DNA of 64,000 nt from Diphasiastrum complanatum (GCA_029204225.1 CM055106.1:14882393-14946392), one strand, 5' to 3'; positions 10,273-21,939 are shown, counted from the stretch's first letter. Program-made: numbers and translations. The notes: generated from the letters alone by a model not told the origin.

Positions 10273-13200
10273 GGCTTACGAAGATTGGAGAACATGGAGA
10301 AGGGCTACCTTTCATCGAAATTTTGGATTGGATCCATGGGAATTCTCTTCCAAGGTGGATAGCAAGTGTGCAAGTGGGTGTACTATCCCAATTTCAATTC
10401 GCATGTTGCTAAGATCCATTACTCTTGGGATTCTTTGTGATTTTATGGAGAATTGTCCTTGAAGGCCAATTTGCTTTTTTGGAGCGTTTTCTTGTGTAGA
10501 TCAAATCTTTGGTAGATCTGAATTTTCCAGCAAGTGTACTTTCGTTCTAGGGTTCATTAATGATGAAATTAATGATGCATGCCGGTTCTCTCCAATGACT
10601 TTTTATTCTAGGCTATGTTTTGGTCAAAATTGCTTGGTTTTTCATGCTTTTTGGCACAAAATAGATAGTAAGAACCAAAATCCAGCAAGATCAGATCAAT
10701 TATATGGTTGTAATTCTGTAAATCGGTTTGCATATGTTAGAGAAAGAGTTGTATGTCATGAATTTCCACTTTATGGTGATGAAAAAATCGGAAAATAGCC
10801 AAAAATCATCATTTTTGCTTGTTTTTTTCATAGAGTTGGATAGTAGGTGGCTGTAAAACACCATGTAGATCTTGTAAAGAGGTGAACCAAAGTCTTTTGA
10901 AGCTTTTCCTAAGTTTAGAACAAAGAATTCTAGCAATTGAGCTTGTAGGAAGTCAAAAAAGTTCAAAAAATGACCATTTTTGGTGATTTTTGGGGGATAG
11001 ATCTCTCCAGATCCATAAGGAGATCATTCCGGAATTAATTACAACATGATTAGCATTCCTTTTGACCTTTCCAGCAAGCTATTAGACCTGTGAATTGATG
11101 ACTGGTGGCTTATGCACCATCTCCATCAAGTTTGAAGCTATTTTGACTTCACAAATCAAGAAATCTTCGTTCTCAGCCTATACTGCATCTTAGGATCAGT
11201 ATGAATGCTTTATGGAAGTCTAATAGGCTGTTTAAGACTGTTGGTAGCATCAATTTTGAGCTTGAGAGGGTGTTTGCATGTATTTTGATCATTTGGTCTA
11301 CAAAAAGTGCGCCTTACTACAGTTTTTTGGAAGCTTTGATCTTGCACGTGTGAAGCCTAGGTGGCAAGCTGATGCGGCAAGCATCTTGTCACTTGGTCTC
11401 CCTCTTTACTGAGATTTACAACGCCCAATTTGGTGTCTTGTAGCCAAAGTTATGATCATCTGAAGTTTTGCAGTTTTGTGAGTAAAATTGGCAAAATTTG
11501 GAATTATTCTGATTGCATGCCAATCATTTCCCTAATTTGTAGTACTGTGTTTGCATGGATTAGTTGCATGCTGATTCTCAGAGTGATTCTGACATGCATG
11601 AGGGATTTACAATCGATTTGAGTGGTCATACGCATGTGCTCTAACAGTTGGGTCACAAATCTGTGTTAATGGCTGACAAATTTCGTAAAATTGAAGTTTT
11701 ACATAAAAAAATCCGATAATGACGTTTATGACTGATGTAGCGTGCTTTGCATGCCAGTTTGACATTGGGGTTAATAAGATTAGGAATCGGACAGTGTTTC
11801 GATTTTTTCGACTTCGATTGCCTTTTGTATTAATAGTATTTTTGTCATAATTTTCGAATTACGTAAAATAAAACAAATTTTGAGTTTTCCAAAAAAAATC
11901 AAAATTTCGGTCATTTTTTCATTATCTATGGAATCAGTTTAGATTAGTGAATTGATTAAACTGAGTTTATCAGTCAGTAATTTTTCACAGTGTTTTCACT
12001 AAGTCTAAATTATTTCCCGGTAATAGATAAGTTAAAATTGACAAAAGGAACCGCAATGAATTGCCAACAATTTTTACTGCGTTGTCATTTTTTAACTTTG
12101 GAGTTGGGAACTCCCATATTGAAAGTTAAAATTTGATTTTTTTATTCTTTTTTGTTGAATTTCAATTTGGTAAAAATTGAAAATCAATTACTTGTCTGGT
12201 AAGTTTTCTAATGATGTTGATCGCTAGAAATCAGTCAAGTGAACATTTGTGCAAGATACATGTTAAATATGGATCAAAATTGTCAAACAATATGAAATGA
12301 TCAGATTGGATGACTAGCAATAGTATTCTTTATCTAATCAGTAAATCTGACAGGATACAGTTCAAGAATTACTGAAATCCTATTGGTGGAATTTCTGTTC
12401 ATGTAATTTCATATTCTATGTTTGGGTGGGTTTTGTCAATATTAATGAAGTAATGCCAAACCAGTCAATAAAAAGAAAAAACAGTCCAATTTTATTAAAA
12501 AATTTGTAATATAGGAATTACATAATTGATTACATTTCTAGTAAAATCCTACGGTGAATTATATTCAACCCAGGTATAGGATAGAAGTGAAATTGTTTTG
12601 GATTTTTTTTCCTACAGTAATTAGTTTTTTAAAACATTTACTAATGTCATTACGTCTTCTAGGTACCTTAGCTGAAATAGATTTTCAGGGAACTGAAAAT
12701 TCTGAGGGAAGAAGAGTGGACATCAGAGGTAGTAAGTGTGATCGGAAAATATATTTCGCAGTTAGGATTTTGGTAATCCCTGTAAATAATTGCTTAATAC
12801 TGGTTATTAATATCCTAGTTAGAATTCATTCAGATGAATTCGTAACTGATATCTTTGTAACCATTGAGTTATCCGTAGTTTTGGATGTCAATTGCGAAGT
12901 TAGAAGTGGAATCTGATACGTGGATTACATTGGATCTGTTAGTTGACAAAAGCTTGTCCCTAGATTTGATGCATCAGTAGGGGTTTGAAGCTTATCATTA
13001 ACCAGAAAGGATCAGGATGTAATATTGAACCATGTTAATTTTTCTATCTAAGTCACATAATCAGATGTGGATTTGGGTATCCATCTAATAAGCATGCCAA
13101 CCATCCAAATAAATGGATTCTCCAGTGTTTGGGAACAAGAGATAATTTCCTATAGTGATTGTAGGACAACTAGATGATCTATGGATCTCTAGAAAATCAG

Positions 13201-15136
13201 ATAAGGCGATTAAGGATTTTCTACAAGAAAAAGCTGATGGTATGGGACATCAGTAATTTTGGAAAGGAAATTCTAGGATTGTAAAGATCTGATGATCAAT
13301 GGTGTGTTTAATACCTAGTCGTGATATGGGAAAGAAGAAAAACCATTCGATCAAATGTGGGGTATTTTGGAAAATTTTGAGCTTTAATTTAGATCCCAAT
13401 GTGGTATCTCATTATTTACAAAATCAGAGGCCCTCAAATCTATTTCTCACTTTCTTAATTAATCCTTTACTTCTTAGTAATTTCTCGAATATAGGATATC
13501 AGACTGACAACCTGGAATTAGAACAGGTTTGATAGTTGAATCATTATCTATAAGTAGTACAGTGATGGTCAAAGGTTACTGATTCCATTTTGGTTGGAAT
13601 AGAAGTAAGTTTAATCAAGGATAAGTCTGAGAGTTTTGTATTGGATCAACCTAATTTTAGTTTGAGTACTAGGATCAGAGAGGGGTTGATTGAGTGGAAG
13701 AAATTATGTAATTAGAGGTGAGTGGGATTGGAAAATTGCTGAGAGTGAATTTTATTCGTCTCGGAGATTTTCTGGATATGTTATTTACTCATGAGAAATA
13801 GAAAATATCTTGTAGCTGAGTTACAAGATCTCAATGAGATATGTGAGTAACATATGTGGGTTCTGGAGGAACCTGCCAGATAAGAATGTGTTTATGTACT
13901 GGATCATAGTGAGATTATTCTCATATGTGCACGATTAATCTTGTATGAATCTACTGTGTAATTCTAGTTACTAAGGTTATCTGGTGCACTTAACCTAGTC
14001 GGTGAACATAAGCATATGATCAAGTATTGTTTTGACAGATACTTGTAGAGTTAACAAATCTTTGTATAGAAGATTTATGGATTAACTTATAAATGATTTG
14101 GGTAAGGATCTAAATGTGGTGTTATACTAGTATAATTGAATTCTTCACCTAGACATTTGAGATTTTTGAATCATTGGCAATTAACTTGAGTAGTTGATTA
14201 CTCCATAATGAAGTTAATTGGTAAAACGATCAGTTGATGTGGATTCACCAGAAATTGATGGTTTTTGAATTATATTGCCTGTATGACACATGATTAGTGA
14301 ATCATTTTGGTTCATTAGTTAAAAATTGTGTGCATTGGATATATAATATTCTTGGGATAGAGTATTCCCTAGTTAAGGAAGGAACTTAGCTCATTAGTGA
14401 TTGTATCCTAGAGAGCCCAATCAGATAAATAATCATAATGGATCCAAGAATAACAACTGAAATGATATTCAGCAGGACTTTGGGTATCTAGATGTGATTC
14501 CGGATTGTAATCTAAAGTTTTTGTAATTGAAGATGATTGTTATATTGGTATGCATTCAGTCTTTAATTACCCGTGATTTATAGACCTTGAATCTTGCACT
14601 TCAAATTAAGAACCTTGGTAGAAAGTATTCCTAAAAGAGTATTTGGGGTACTCAGAGTTGAGTTCTAATCATTCTACATCTTAATGATTCTCCTAGAGAT
14701 TCTAGCTAAATGAATTATCATATCTTAGAATTTGGATTCTAAGGACATTTGTACTTGGTAGCTTAGGAATTATCTGCCAGAGTTTGTGGATGAGTTCAGA
14801 CTGTAATTATAAATATTTTATTATTTCTTTAACTTTAATCTTTTAAGTTAGGGTATTTTACCCAGTATTTCATGTAAATGCTTTACATGAAGGTGATGTT
14901 ACTAACTTATGGTGAATATAACCCAGATGGAAAATTTATTGCTTAGTGTACTTTTTCAAACCCAAGTTGTACTCCACTGCAGAGATAACCAATTGGAAAT
15001 AGGATTATCTCTGAGTACTTGTTTGATGTGAAAGTTAGACTAAGGATAATGATTTTCTAGGTTGATATTTAAAGTTAAAGAAACTGTTCATGTTATTCTT
15101 TCCTGTTTAGAGAGTTTCTAAGGATAGAAACAATTT
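10273..15136 (+). other. Internal region of the LARD-like element, no coding motif
   Basis: AT-rich DNA with stops in all frames. Small open frames at 10128-10462, 10595-10798, 12554-12916 and 13299-13532 show no retroelement or host motif. The region has many short TTGGATT, GATCTAG and ATCAGT words but no clear long tandem structure. Structured internal RNA for packaging would be expected in a LARD but cannot be judged here. Confidence 0.6.
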
Positions 15137-15149
15137 AAGGAGAGAAGAA
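15137..15149 (+). promoter_or_regulatory. Polypurine tract of the LARD-like element
   Basis: AAGGAGAGAAGAA immediately precedes the TGTTATG start of the 3' LTR copy. Confidence 0.85.
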
Positions 15150-15238
15150 TGTTATGTCCATGACCAGTAAGTAGGATTCAGTATACTCCTAGTCTTGGAT
15201 ACACGGTACTCCAGTAAATCAAGCTGTTAGTTATGCCA
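15150..15238 (+). repeat. Truncated 3' LTR of the LARD-like element
   Basis: The first 89 bp of the LTR are present (differences at 15174, 15204 and 15225 relative to the 5' copy). Similarity stops after TTATGCCA. Confidence 0.85.
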
Positions 15239-15973
15239 CGTCATGCTAAATTCACACGTGTGGACTGTCCACAACATGTACTTGTGATCTCCTAAGGTTT
15301 GTAGATGCACAAGATCAAGACTAGATTGAGATTCAAGATCTATCTTTGATTCTATGACAAAAACACACTACTACATGCATTCAATCACTTCCAACTCTCA
15401 CTCACACGTGTGGGAAGTGTTCCAAAAATAATCTAAGTAAAAACAGGCTGCTCTCCTCGGGTAGAGAGAGAAAATTATGAGCTCTCGAGTAGAGAGAGAA
15501 AGCTAGAAAACCAATTACTCACAAAATCCACTCAATCTCAAAATCAATTAGATCCAAATGAGAAGTACAATGATACTAGTAGATCCACGAGCTACCACTA
15601 TGCTTAACTATGATTGGACCACACTTTTGCCACCTCTTAATCATATTAGACCATTGATCCATTCACCTCTAAATTCTATTGGACAATTTTCAAGCAAACC
15701 TCAAATTCTATTGGACCCCTCAAGTTTCCACCTCTAAATCCTATTGGACCTCTTAAATTTCATCAAACAAAAGTATTACACTTGTCTACACTCTAATTGG
15801 CACGAGTTTAGCCTCTTACTCTATTTTGGCTAAATAGTGGCATTACAAGTGGAAATGGGTAATTTGCCATCTATGCCAAATTTGGTCCTATCAACATCCT
15901 ACACCTAGATGCTTGATATAAAAAACATAAGACCCCTATATCTAACATAGATAATCTTTTTCAATTCTTCACA
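15239..15973 (-). repeat. 3' LTR of the - strand Copia element at 15974-18108
   Basis: On the minus strand a purine run AGGAGGAG is followed by TGTGAAGAATTG, a typical PPT-LTR junction right after the RNase H end. The far end of the LTR, expected as a plus-strand TG near 15240-15260, cannot be fixed. It includes paired TAGAGAGAGAAA motifs (15466 and 15492) and palindromic CACACGTGTGG-like sites (15254, 15404). Confidence 0.65.
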
Positions 15974-15985
15974 CTCCTCCTAAAA
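15974..15985 (-). promoter_or_regulatory. Polypurine tract of the - strand Copia element
   Basis: Read on the minus strand, TTTTAGGAGGAG precedes the TGTGAAG LTR start and follows the RNase H frame. Confidence 0.7.
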
Positions 15986-15989
15986 AATT

Positions 15990-18108
15990 ATCTATGAAGA
16001 TTTGAGCATTGATCTTGATATAACTCCAAGATTAGATCTATGCTTGATGAAAGCACTTTTGCTCAAAGGCTTGGTGAGTAGATCGGCAATACAAGAGGAC
16101 AAGTTGACATGCTCCAAATAGATTTCTCCTCCAATAAGCTTTTTTCTCACAAATGGTGTGCTTGCTCTTTGCATGAAATATGGGATTATTGGCAAGAGCT
16201 TGGGCCGAGATATTATCACACTTCATCATTGGTAGATCATCTTCCTTGATGCACTTTAGCTCCAATAATAATCTCTTGATCCAAAGCACCTCTTTGGTGG
16301 TTGTAGTGAGTGCTTTGTACTCGGCCTCACATGAAGAGAGAGATATAATATCTTGCTTTTTGGAATGGAAGATATTAGATTGCCTCCAAGAAAGATAGTG
16401 TATGCACTAATAGACTTTCGATCCATCTTGTCACTTGCAAAATCCGAATCTGAGTAGCTAACAATGGATAGATCTTCACTTTTATAAAGTAGACCATAAT
16501 CACAAGATGAAGATACATATCTTAGAATCCTCTTGGCCATCTTCCAATGATGAATCTTAGGATCTTGCATAAATTGACTCAATTTGTGCACCAAAAACTT
16601 GAATTGGGCCTAGTAATGGTAGGCCAAATCAGGGAGCCTACAAGACTCCTAAAAAGTGTGATGTCCTTGAAGGATCTTTCATCACCTTTATTAGGATCTG
16701 AAACAAAAAATTAGCTCAAAGGGGTAAGATGAACACGAACGAGAAACGAAACACGAACGAGAAATGACCTAGATCTTGCATTTTAAACTCACATCCAAGT
16801 GCTAGCTTAGTTTCACCAACTAGCTTGATACAACTTCCACAAAGAATAATGTCATCAACATAAATTAGAAGAATGACAATATTACTATCAACAAACTTTA
16901 GATACATGGAAGGATCATAGTCACTAAGAGTATATCCTAGTGAGATAAGGAAAGAATTAAGTCTTGAATACCATGATCTTGGTGCTTGTTTGAGTCCAGA
17001 AAGACTTTTGAAGAGCAAGCACACTTTGAACTCATCCTTGATGAATCCTTGAGGTTGTTCCATATAGATCTCCTCCTCAAGATAACCATTTAGAAAAGCA
17101 TTGGATACATCTAATTGGAACACCTTCCACTTAAAGATGGATCACCATCTTTGCAATAGGTGCAAAGGTCTCCTCATAATCAAGGCCATGGATTTGAGCA
17201 AATCCTTTGGCACATAATCTTGCTTTATACTTGTTGATGGTGCCATCATGATTGTACTTGATCCGAAATACCCACTTGCAACCAATCACATGCTTGTTGG
17301 ATGGAGGATCCACAAGCTCCCAAGTATTGTTGGTGATCAATGCATCATACTCTTGCTTCATGGCATCATACCACTCCTTGGTATTGAGTGCCTCTTGTAC
17401 ATTTTTTGGCTCTTCATGAGAGACATAAAAAACATAATTAGTGGAATCAAGATCCACTCGTTTACCTTTGTCAACATATGAGAGCCTCTTAGGCTCGGAT
17501 CTATCTCTCATGGATCTTCTTGGTGAGAAAATCCGAGGAGAGTCTTCTTCAATTCTCGACCCCATCACATCATAATTGTCTTCAAAATCAATAATAGGTG
17601 ATGCATCCATAGACTTCTTGATCTTGGCCTCTTCAAAAGATGAATGTTGATCTTCAAGAAAGACAACATCTCTACTTTCAATAACTTGAGAAGTAGAGAG
17701 TACAAAGACTCTATAGGCCTTTTTGGTGGATGAGTATCCAACCATGATCACTTTGCATACACTAGGATCTTCCTTCTTCCTTGTTTCCAAGGGAATATGG
17801 GCAAAGCATATGAATCCAAAAACTCTAAGGTGATCAACCTTAGGCTTCTCTAAATACAAGATTTCATATGGTGACTTCCTTCAAGAGCTATATGTGAGAG
17901 CCTATTACAAAGATAATTTGCACAATTAATGGCTTCTCCCCAAAAATCTCAAGGCAAAGATGCCTCAATTCTCATAGATTTTGCACATTCACATAAAGAT
18001 CTATTCTTTCTCTTGGCCACTCCATTTTGAGATGGAGAATAGGCACAAGAGAACTCCCGTTTAATGCCTTCAAGCTCACAAAAATCATGAAATTTATTGG
18101 AGATATAT
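15990..18108 (-). pseudogene. Copia pol pseudogene: integrase C-part, RT, RNase H
   Basis: From 18108 downward: integrase end with SQNG-V-A-K-R-K-N-R near 18020-18050 and LRVFGFICFAHIP (17830), linker VGYSSTKKAYRVF, RT start NNTWELVDPPSNKHVIGCKW and FAQIHGLDYEETFAPIAKM, RT core FQLDVSNAFLNGYLEEEIYM and LLIYVDDIILCG (16850), then SLVGSLIW near 16630, RNase H with WKMAKRILRYVSS, SYSDSDFASD and LTKPLSKSAF (16030-16100). The normally invariant integrase glutamate of the N-G-V-A-E-R-K-N motif reads K here. About 40 residues of RT after QDLGH are replaced by a short CGAACGAGAAACGAA-type simple sequence at 16716-16770. Frameshifts occur near 17130 and 17870. The 5' part is cut at 18108 against another Copia gag. 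Confidence 0.9.
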
Positions 18109-18749
18109 TCCTTTCTTCTTCTTGGACTGCTGCTTGTTTGAGTAGAGTGCCATGGATTTGGTACTCGTTGTCGTAGACAAGCTTTTCCTCCTAACTTCTT
18201 CCTGCAACAGACTTGTTGTCAATTTTTAGAGAGACAACGCAGGAGTATTGCTAAGAAGCAGCACTAAATTGTCGTAGGAGGATGGAAGATTGGCAAGAAG
18301 AGACATGGTAGAGTCTTCTTATGAGATAGGCAAACCTAATGCAACCAACTGGTTTAGAAACTATTTGAACTCATTCAGATGGTTGCTAAGTGAGGTGCCT
18401 TCACTCATTCTGCGTGTCAGTACCTTCTTCCTCAAGAAGAGACGAGTGGAAACATCTGAGGTCTCGTAAATGCTTGTAAGATGTCCCACACTTCTTTGGA
18501 GGTGGTGTTGTTTGATACATGAGCAATCTGAGTGTCCTTCAAGTTCAGGGATACAGTGGCAAGTGCTTTGCCATCCTTTGCTTCCCATGCTGAAAGCACT
18601 TTAAGTTCTGCCGGTCTGGCTATTGAACCGGTTACGTACTTCCAAAGCTCCTATTCGATCAAGATCATCCTCATCTTACACTTCCACATGTGGAAGTCAT
18701 CTCCGTTGAATTTGTCGATCAAGCGGATCTGTGAGGTTGAACCTTTCAT
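18109..18749 (-). pseudogene. Copia gag pseudogene
   Basis: The frame begins with ATG at 18749 and has IRLIDKFNGDDFHMWKCKM, followed by LATVSLNLKDTQIAHV and EVWDIL, typical of the UBN2/RVT-associated gag of plant Copia elements. It is close to the gag at 52667-53104 (LIDKLDGSNYHVWKFKMKV). Several stops and a shift near 18590 break it, and its 3' part below about 18300 is not recognisable. It ends at the junction with the integrase relic at 18108. Confidence 0.8.
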
Positions 18750-18860
18750 TGTAATCGAGCAGCAAAGATAAAACACAAACTAAATGAACCAGCTCTATAG
18801 AACTAGAACGTATTAAGTTCTATTATAAGTCCTAGACTCTAGTAATCCAATAAACTAGTG

Positions 18861-18872
18861 GCTCTGATACCA
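18861..18872 (-). promoter_or_regulatory. Primer binding site of the - strand Copia
   Basis: On the minus strand TGGTATCAGAGC follows the LTR end (CTCACA plus a short AAAG spacer), matching initiator tRNA-Met. Confidence 0.9.
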
Positions 18873-18876
18873 CTTT

Positions 18877-19430
18877 TGTGAGATGCTAGAAATGGAAATT
18901 ATCAGCTCTAATACTACATCTGTTGACGTTTTGGATTGATGCCAACTGATGAAACAAAAACTCTTAATAATAGGATCGTGGATTACTTAGAGAATGGAGT
19001 TTACGAGCTGTTCTTTTGTGTTGAGTCAAATTATTAGTGTAGGAGTCTTAGACTGCCATGAAGGATAGATTGCAAGAAACGATTAGGCATCTGTGACAGC
19101 CATGCAATCTTCCTAATACTGATAATCTGATATGAAGAGAATGTAAATTTAATCTAGGCGTCAGAGACAGGCATACATTTCTCTTATAATAATGTTTGTG
19201 TAAGAGGAGTGAGAGTTATTATCATTCAACAAGAATGCGATGGTGTAGAACAATATTGAATCTGTATAATGATGTTGTAAACACAATGATCAGATCACAA
19301 TACAATTGCACGGATAAGCGCGTGATCCTACTTATGTGTCTAAAATCATATGAGAGCTTTGATCATGCTTTAGATTCAGGCCCTATACTTTGAATGATTA
19401 TTAATGATGAATAATGTTTTCTTACTTTGC
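18877..19430 (-). repeat. 5' LTR of the - strand Copia gag element (outer end uncertain)
   Basis: Plus-strand TGTGAGATGCTAG marks the inner end, next to the PBS. The outer end is not determined because a second LTR, belonging to the + strand element with PBS at 19571, must end in the same interval. No gene is visible here; the frame at 19196-19393 is not convincing. Confidence 0.55.
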
Positions 19431-19570
19431 CTATTTTGGTAAAGTTTTGCTACATTTATCCATCTTCTTGATTTTTGACTAGTTTTCTTGATTTTTTATT
19501 TTTTTTCCAAGCTAATTTGATGTTCAAGAATGGATTACATATTTTAAGGTTAATAATTGCACATGAAAAT

Positions 19571-19590
19571 TTCGGTATCAAAGCATTAGG
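19571..19590 (+). promoter_or_regulatory. Degenerate primer binding site
   Basis: TTCGGTATCAAAGCATTAGG resembles TGGTATCAGAGC with two changes and lies about 120 bp before a + strand Copia gag. The preceding few hundred bases should contain its LTR. Confidence 0.5.
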
Positions 19591-19689
19591 TCCCTTCCCC
19601 ATTAGATTTGGTGGTTTTCTTTAAGTGAATTTCTTTTTACTAGTTTTTTTTTTTGAATTTCAGGATGTTTTGACTCAATTCTACAAACT

Positions 19690-20495
19690 ATTCCATATGG
19701 AAGGTGAGAATGGAGTCACTATTGGTACCCAAAGATCTCTATGAATTTGTTCTTGAAGAAGAGGAAAACCTATTGGTGCATAAGAGTTGATTAGATACAG
19801 GAAGAAATCTAGGCTAGCACTTCATTGCATTAAAATGAATGTTAGAAATGACCTTTTGAAGGAAGTATCTTCCAAAGAGGCATGGGATTAGTTAAAATCA
19901 ATTTATGAATCCAAAAACACTTTAGAGTACTCATGATTAGAAATCAAATTTTGCAAAGCATGAGGAGAATTGAGAAAAATGCACAAGATGATGTGCTTAG
20001 AATCAAGTCTCTCAACAAAGAGTTAGCCTCTATTGGAGAGATAATTCAAGATAAGGAGCTTGTTCAAGTGATTCTAAATGGTCTAGGTAATGAATTGACA
20101 AATTTGGTCCAAAGCTTTGCCATCTATTGATAAACTTCATAGTGTTCTTGTGGCTGAAGAGTGTAGGATACTCCATACAAAGGCTAGGATGAATTCTTTG
20201 TCATTGGAAAATGGGGATGAGAAGACAAACTTCTCATTCAAAATCGAGAAGAAGACCAATGGAGCAAAGAAGAATCAGGGAAGAAAGACAAACCCAAGTA
20301 CAAGTGCTTCTTTTGTGGAAAGAAGAGGCACTTTTAGAATTCTTCAAGAAGAAGACAAAAGAAGACAAGCAAACCAACATTGCACATCAAGAGGAGGAGG
20401 ATGAAGAAGAATCATCCTTAGTGGCATCCAACTCAACACCATCATCCAAATCCAATACAAGTGGAGCTTGGAGGATTGATAGTGGGGCTAGCTCC
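19690..20495 (+). pseudogene. Copia gag/protease pseudogene
   Basis: The pieces read IALKMNVRNDLLKEVSSKEAWD, then IKSLNKELASIGEIIQDKEL (UBN2 gag), a basic lysine-rich segment, a zinc-knuckle-like KYKCFFCGKKRHF (near 20296) and an acidic stretch ending in WRIDSGASS, the start of the aspartic protease with its D-S-G. Frame breaks occur near 19890, 20130 and 20300, and the last cysteine of the zinc knuckle is not visible. The protease frame is interrupted at 20495/20496 by an LTR beginning TGTCGAAAATC. Confidence 0.85.
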
Positions 20496-21300
20496 TGTCG
20501 AAAATCAGAGAAAATCATATTAGCGACGGAAGTGGTGAAGGTAACTATGGATCGGGAATGTGGCAGTTACCAGTAAAATCGAGTTCAAGATGAATCAGAT
20601 ATTACAATGCGCAATAGAACAAAATAGTAGTGTAGACAAAAAAATGCACTCTGATAATAGTCAAAACTAAGTACAAGAGCAGCTTGAAGCTGGCGCAAAT
20701 TAGTGGGCGCTAATCAGTCTTTAGCTGAGTTCGTTGATGGCTACCTTACTTATTTAGAAAAAAAAAACTTCAACTACTTGACTATTTACAGAAGAATGCT
20801 TGCAACATGACAACCTGATCAGAGCACTGACTCCAGTAGATCTTCCTTGATGAGTGGAAGTCAAATTATTAGTACATTGAAGACTTGCATTGACCTACTT
20901 AATTAACTACATTCGTCCTATAGTAGGTAGCCGCCATTTTATAATGAATGTCTGTACAAAAGTAGGTGGAGTGTCAACGTCGCGACGTGGGTCAGATTTA
21001 TGACAGTATCGAAAATTTACAAAGACTCGAAAAATTACTGACTCAAAAAATTATGGATTTTTTGAGTCGATATGGTATCAAAAATTTTTGACTTTGGGCG
21101 TCGAAAAATTAACTAAGGGTTGGAATTTATACACTGGGTTGGATTTATACAAAGAGTTCGATTTATCCGACCCGATCCGATCAGATCCAGGGTTGAAGAT
21201 GCCCGGATAAATTAGACTTGATCCGATCTGATCTAGGGTCGAAGGTGTCCGAAAAAATTAGAACTGATCCGACCCGACCCATGGTCAAAAAATCTCTCTT
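20496..21300 (-). repeat. LTR of the GACCC Copia family, probably a solo LTR, with GGGTCGAA repeats
   Basis: It begins on the plus strand with TGTCGAAAATC, identical to the inner end of the LTR at 53159, and shares the order TGCACTCTGAT-AATA, promoter-like TTTTATAATGAATGTCTGTAC, GGTGGAGTGTCAACG and then GGGTCAGATTTATGACAGTATCGAAAATTTAC-like sequence in short blocks. From 20984 to 21290 it is a degenerate array of TCGAAAAATT, GGGTTGGATTTATAC and GATCCGATC words. No PBS or gag adjoins it, and it interrupts the gag/protease frame, which suggests a solo LTR. The outer end and target duplication were not found. Confidence 0.65.
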
Positions 21301-21373
21301 TGACACATTTTTGAACGTTCTACTGCTAATTGTGGCGCTTCCGATCCTACTGCCCACTCACTCAAGCTTCCGC

Positions 21374-21850
21374 TCACAAACCCACTATTTTTTGACACAA
21401 ACCTGTGTGATCGACCCTACTCCCAAACTGCTCGGTGCAACCCTCTCCAAAATCCAACCCTCTTACAGAAAAACCAACATCTACTCCAAGAGGAGTGTCA
21501 TCATCAACACTCAAAACTGTGGTTGAACCACTTCCATCCCTATGAACACCTTGCTGAATGTGCTCCAACTTGCGAGGGATAAGCCTCCTCTTCGCTCTTC
21601 TCCTCCGCTCTAATCTCCTCTTCCTCTCTGACTTGGACTCCAACTCTGGCGTTCTATAATTGGCATTGCCACACACATGCTCTAGCATGACCCCCCCCCC
21701 CCCCCCCCCCTCCCCCTTGAACTACCCACACCACCAGTACTAATAGTCAACATGTGCTCGGCGCTTTGCAAGTTTGAAACCAAACCTGCGGTCGAATCAA
21801 AATTCTTGCAAGACTTCTTATGCCTTGGATTTGAAAATATTAAGACAAAA
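21374..21850 (-). CDS. Unrecognised Arg-rich reading frame with a Gly/poly-C tract
   Basis: A minus-strand frame runs from about 21850 (SCKNFDSTAGLVSNLQSAEH, TISTGGVGSSRG) through a C run on the plus strand (21690-21710), then 104 codons from 21688 with ERKRRLERRRRAKRRLIPRK, a strong nuclear-localisation or nucleic-acid-binding style basic patch, and GVDVGFSVRGLDFGEG. The C run could encode glycine or could have slipped and broken the frame. I do not recognise the family. It may be a gag-like ORF or a captured host exon; amino-acid composition is more protein-like than in neighbouring frames. Function unknown. Confidence 0.35.
21690..21710. repeat. Poly-C tract
   Basis: About 20 consecutive C residues, then TCCCCCTT. 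It is unusual in this AT-rich window. Confidence 0.95.
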
Positions 21851-21939
21851 ATATGTTGGCTTTATGAAAGGCAAATTCAATTTTGAATAACATGGACAAC
21901 AATGGAATTGGCCAACTCTCACACTCTCTCATATGCTTC

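Larger units (their letters stand above)
9744..15238 (+). mobile_element. Non-autonomous LTR retrotransposon (LARD-like)
   Basis: The element has a 5' LTR (9744-10257), a PBS (10259), about 4.9 kb of internal DNA, a PPT (15137-15149) and a 3' LTR whose first 89 bp survive (15150-15238). The two LTR starts match at 86 of 89 positions by eye. The PPT-LTR junction resembles Ty3/Gypsy elements (AGGAGAGAAGAATGTTATGTCC). I find no protease, RT, RNase H or integrase motif in any frame inside; the longest frame is 120 codons (12554-12916) and looks random. It is therefore either a LARD mobilised in trans or an autonomous element decayed beyond recognition. The 3' LTR is truncated where another Copia LTR begins. 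Confidence 0.75.

Noticed and set aside
12554-12916. 120-codon frame inside the LARD-like element
   Set aside because: No domain, hydrophobic random composition, no gag or pol similarity.
16180-16398. Plus-strand frame over the Copia RNase H
   Set aside because: Antisense shadow of the minus-strand RNase H.
17248-17481. Plus-strand frame over the Copia linker/RT
   Set aside because: Antisense shadow of the minus-strand pol frame.
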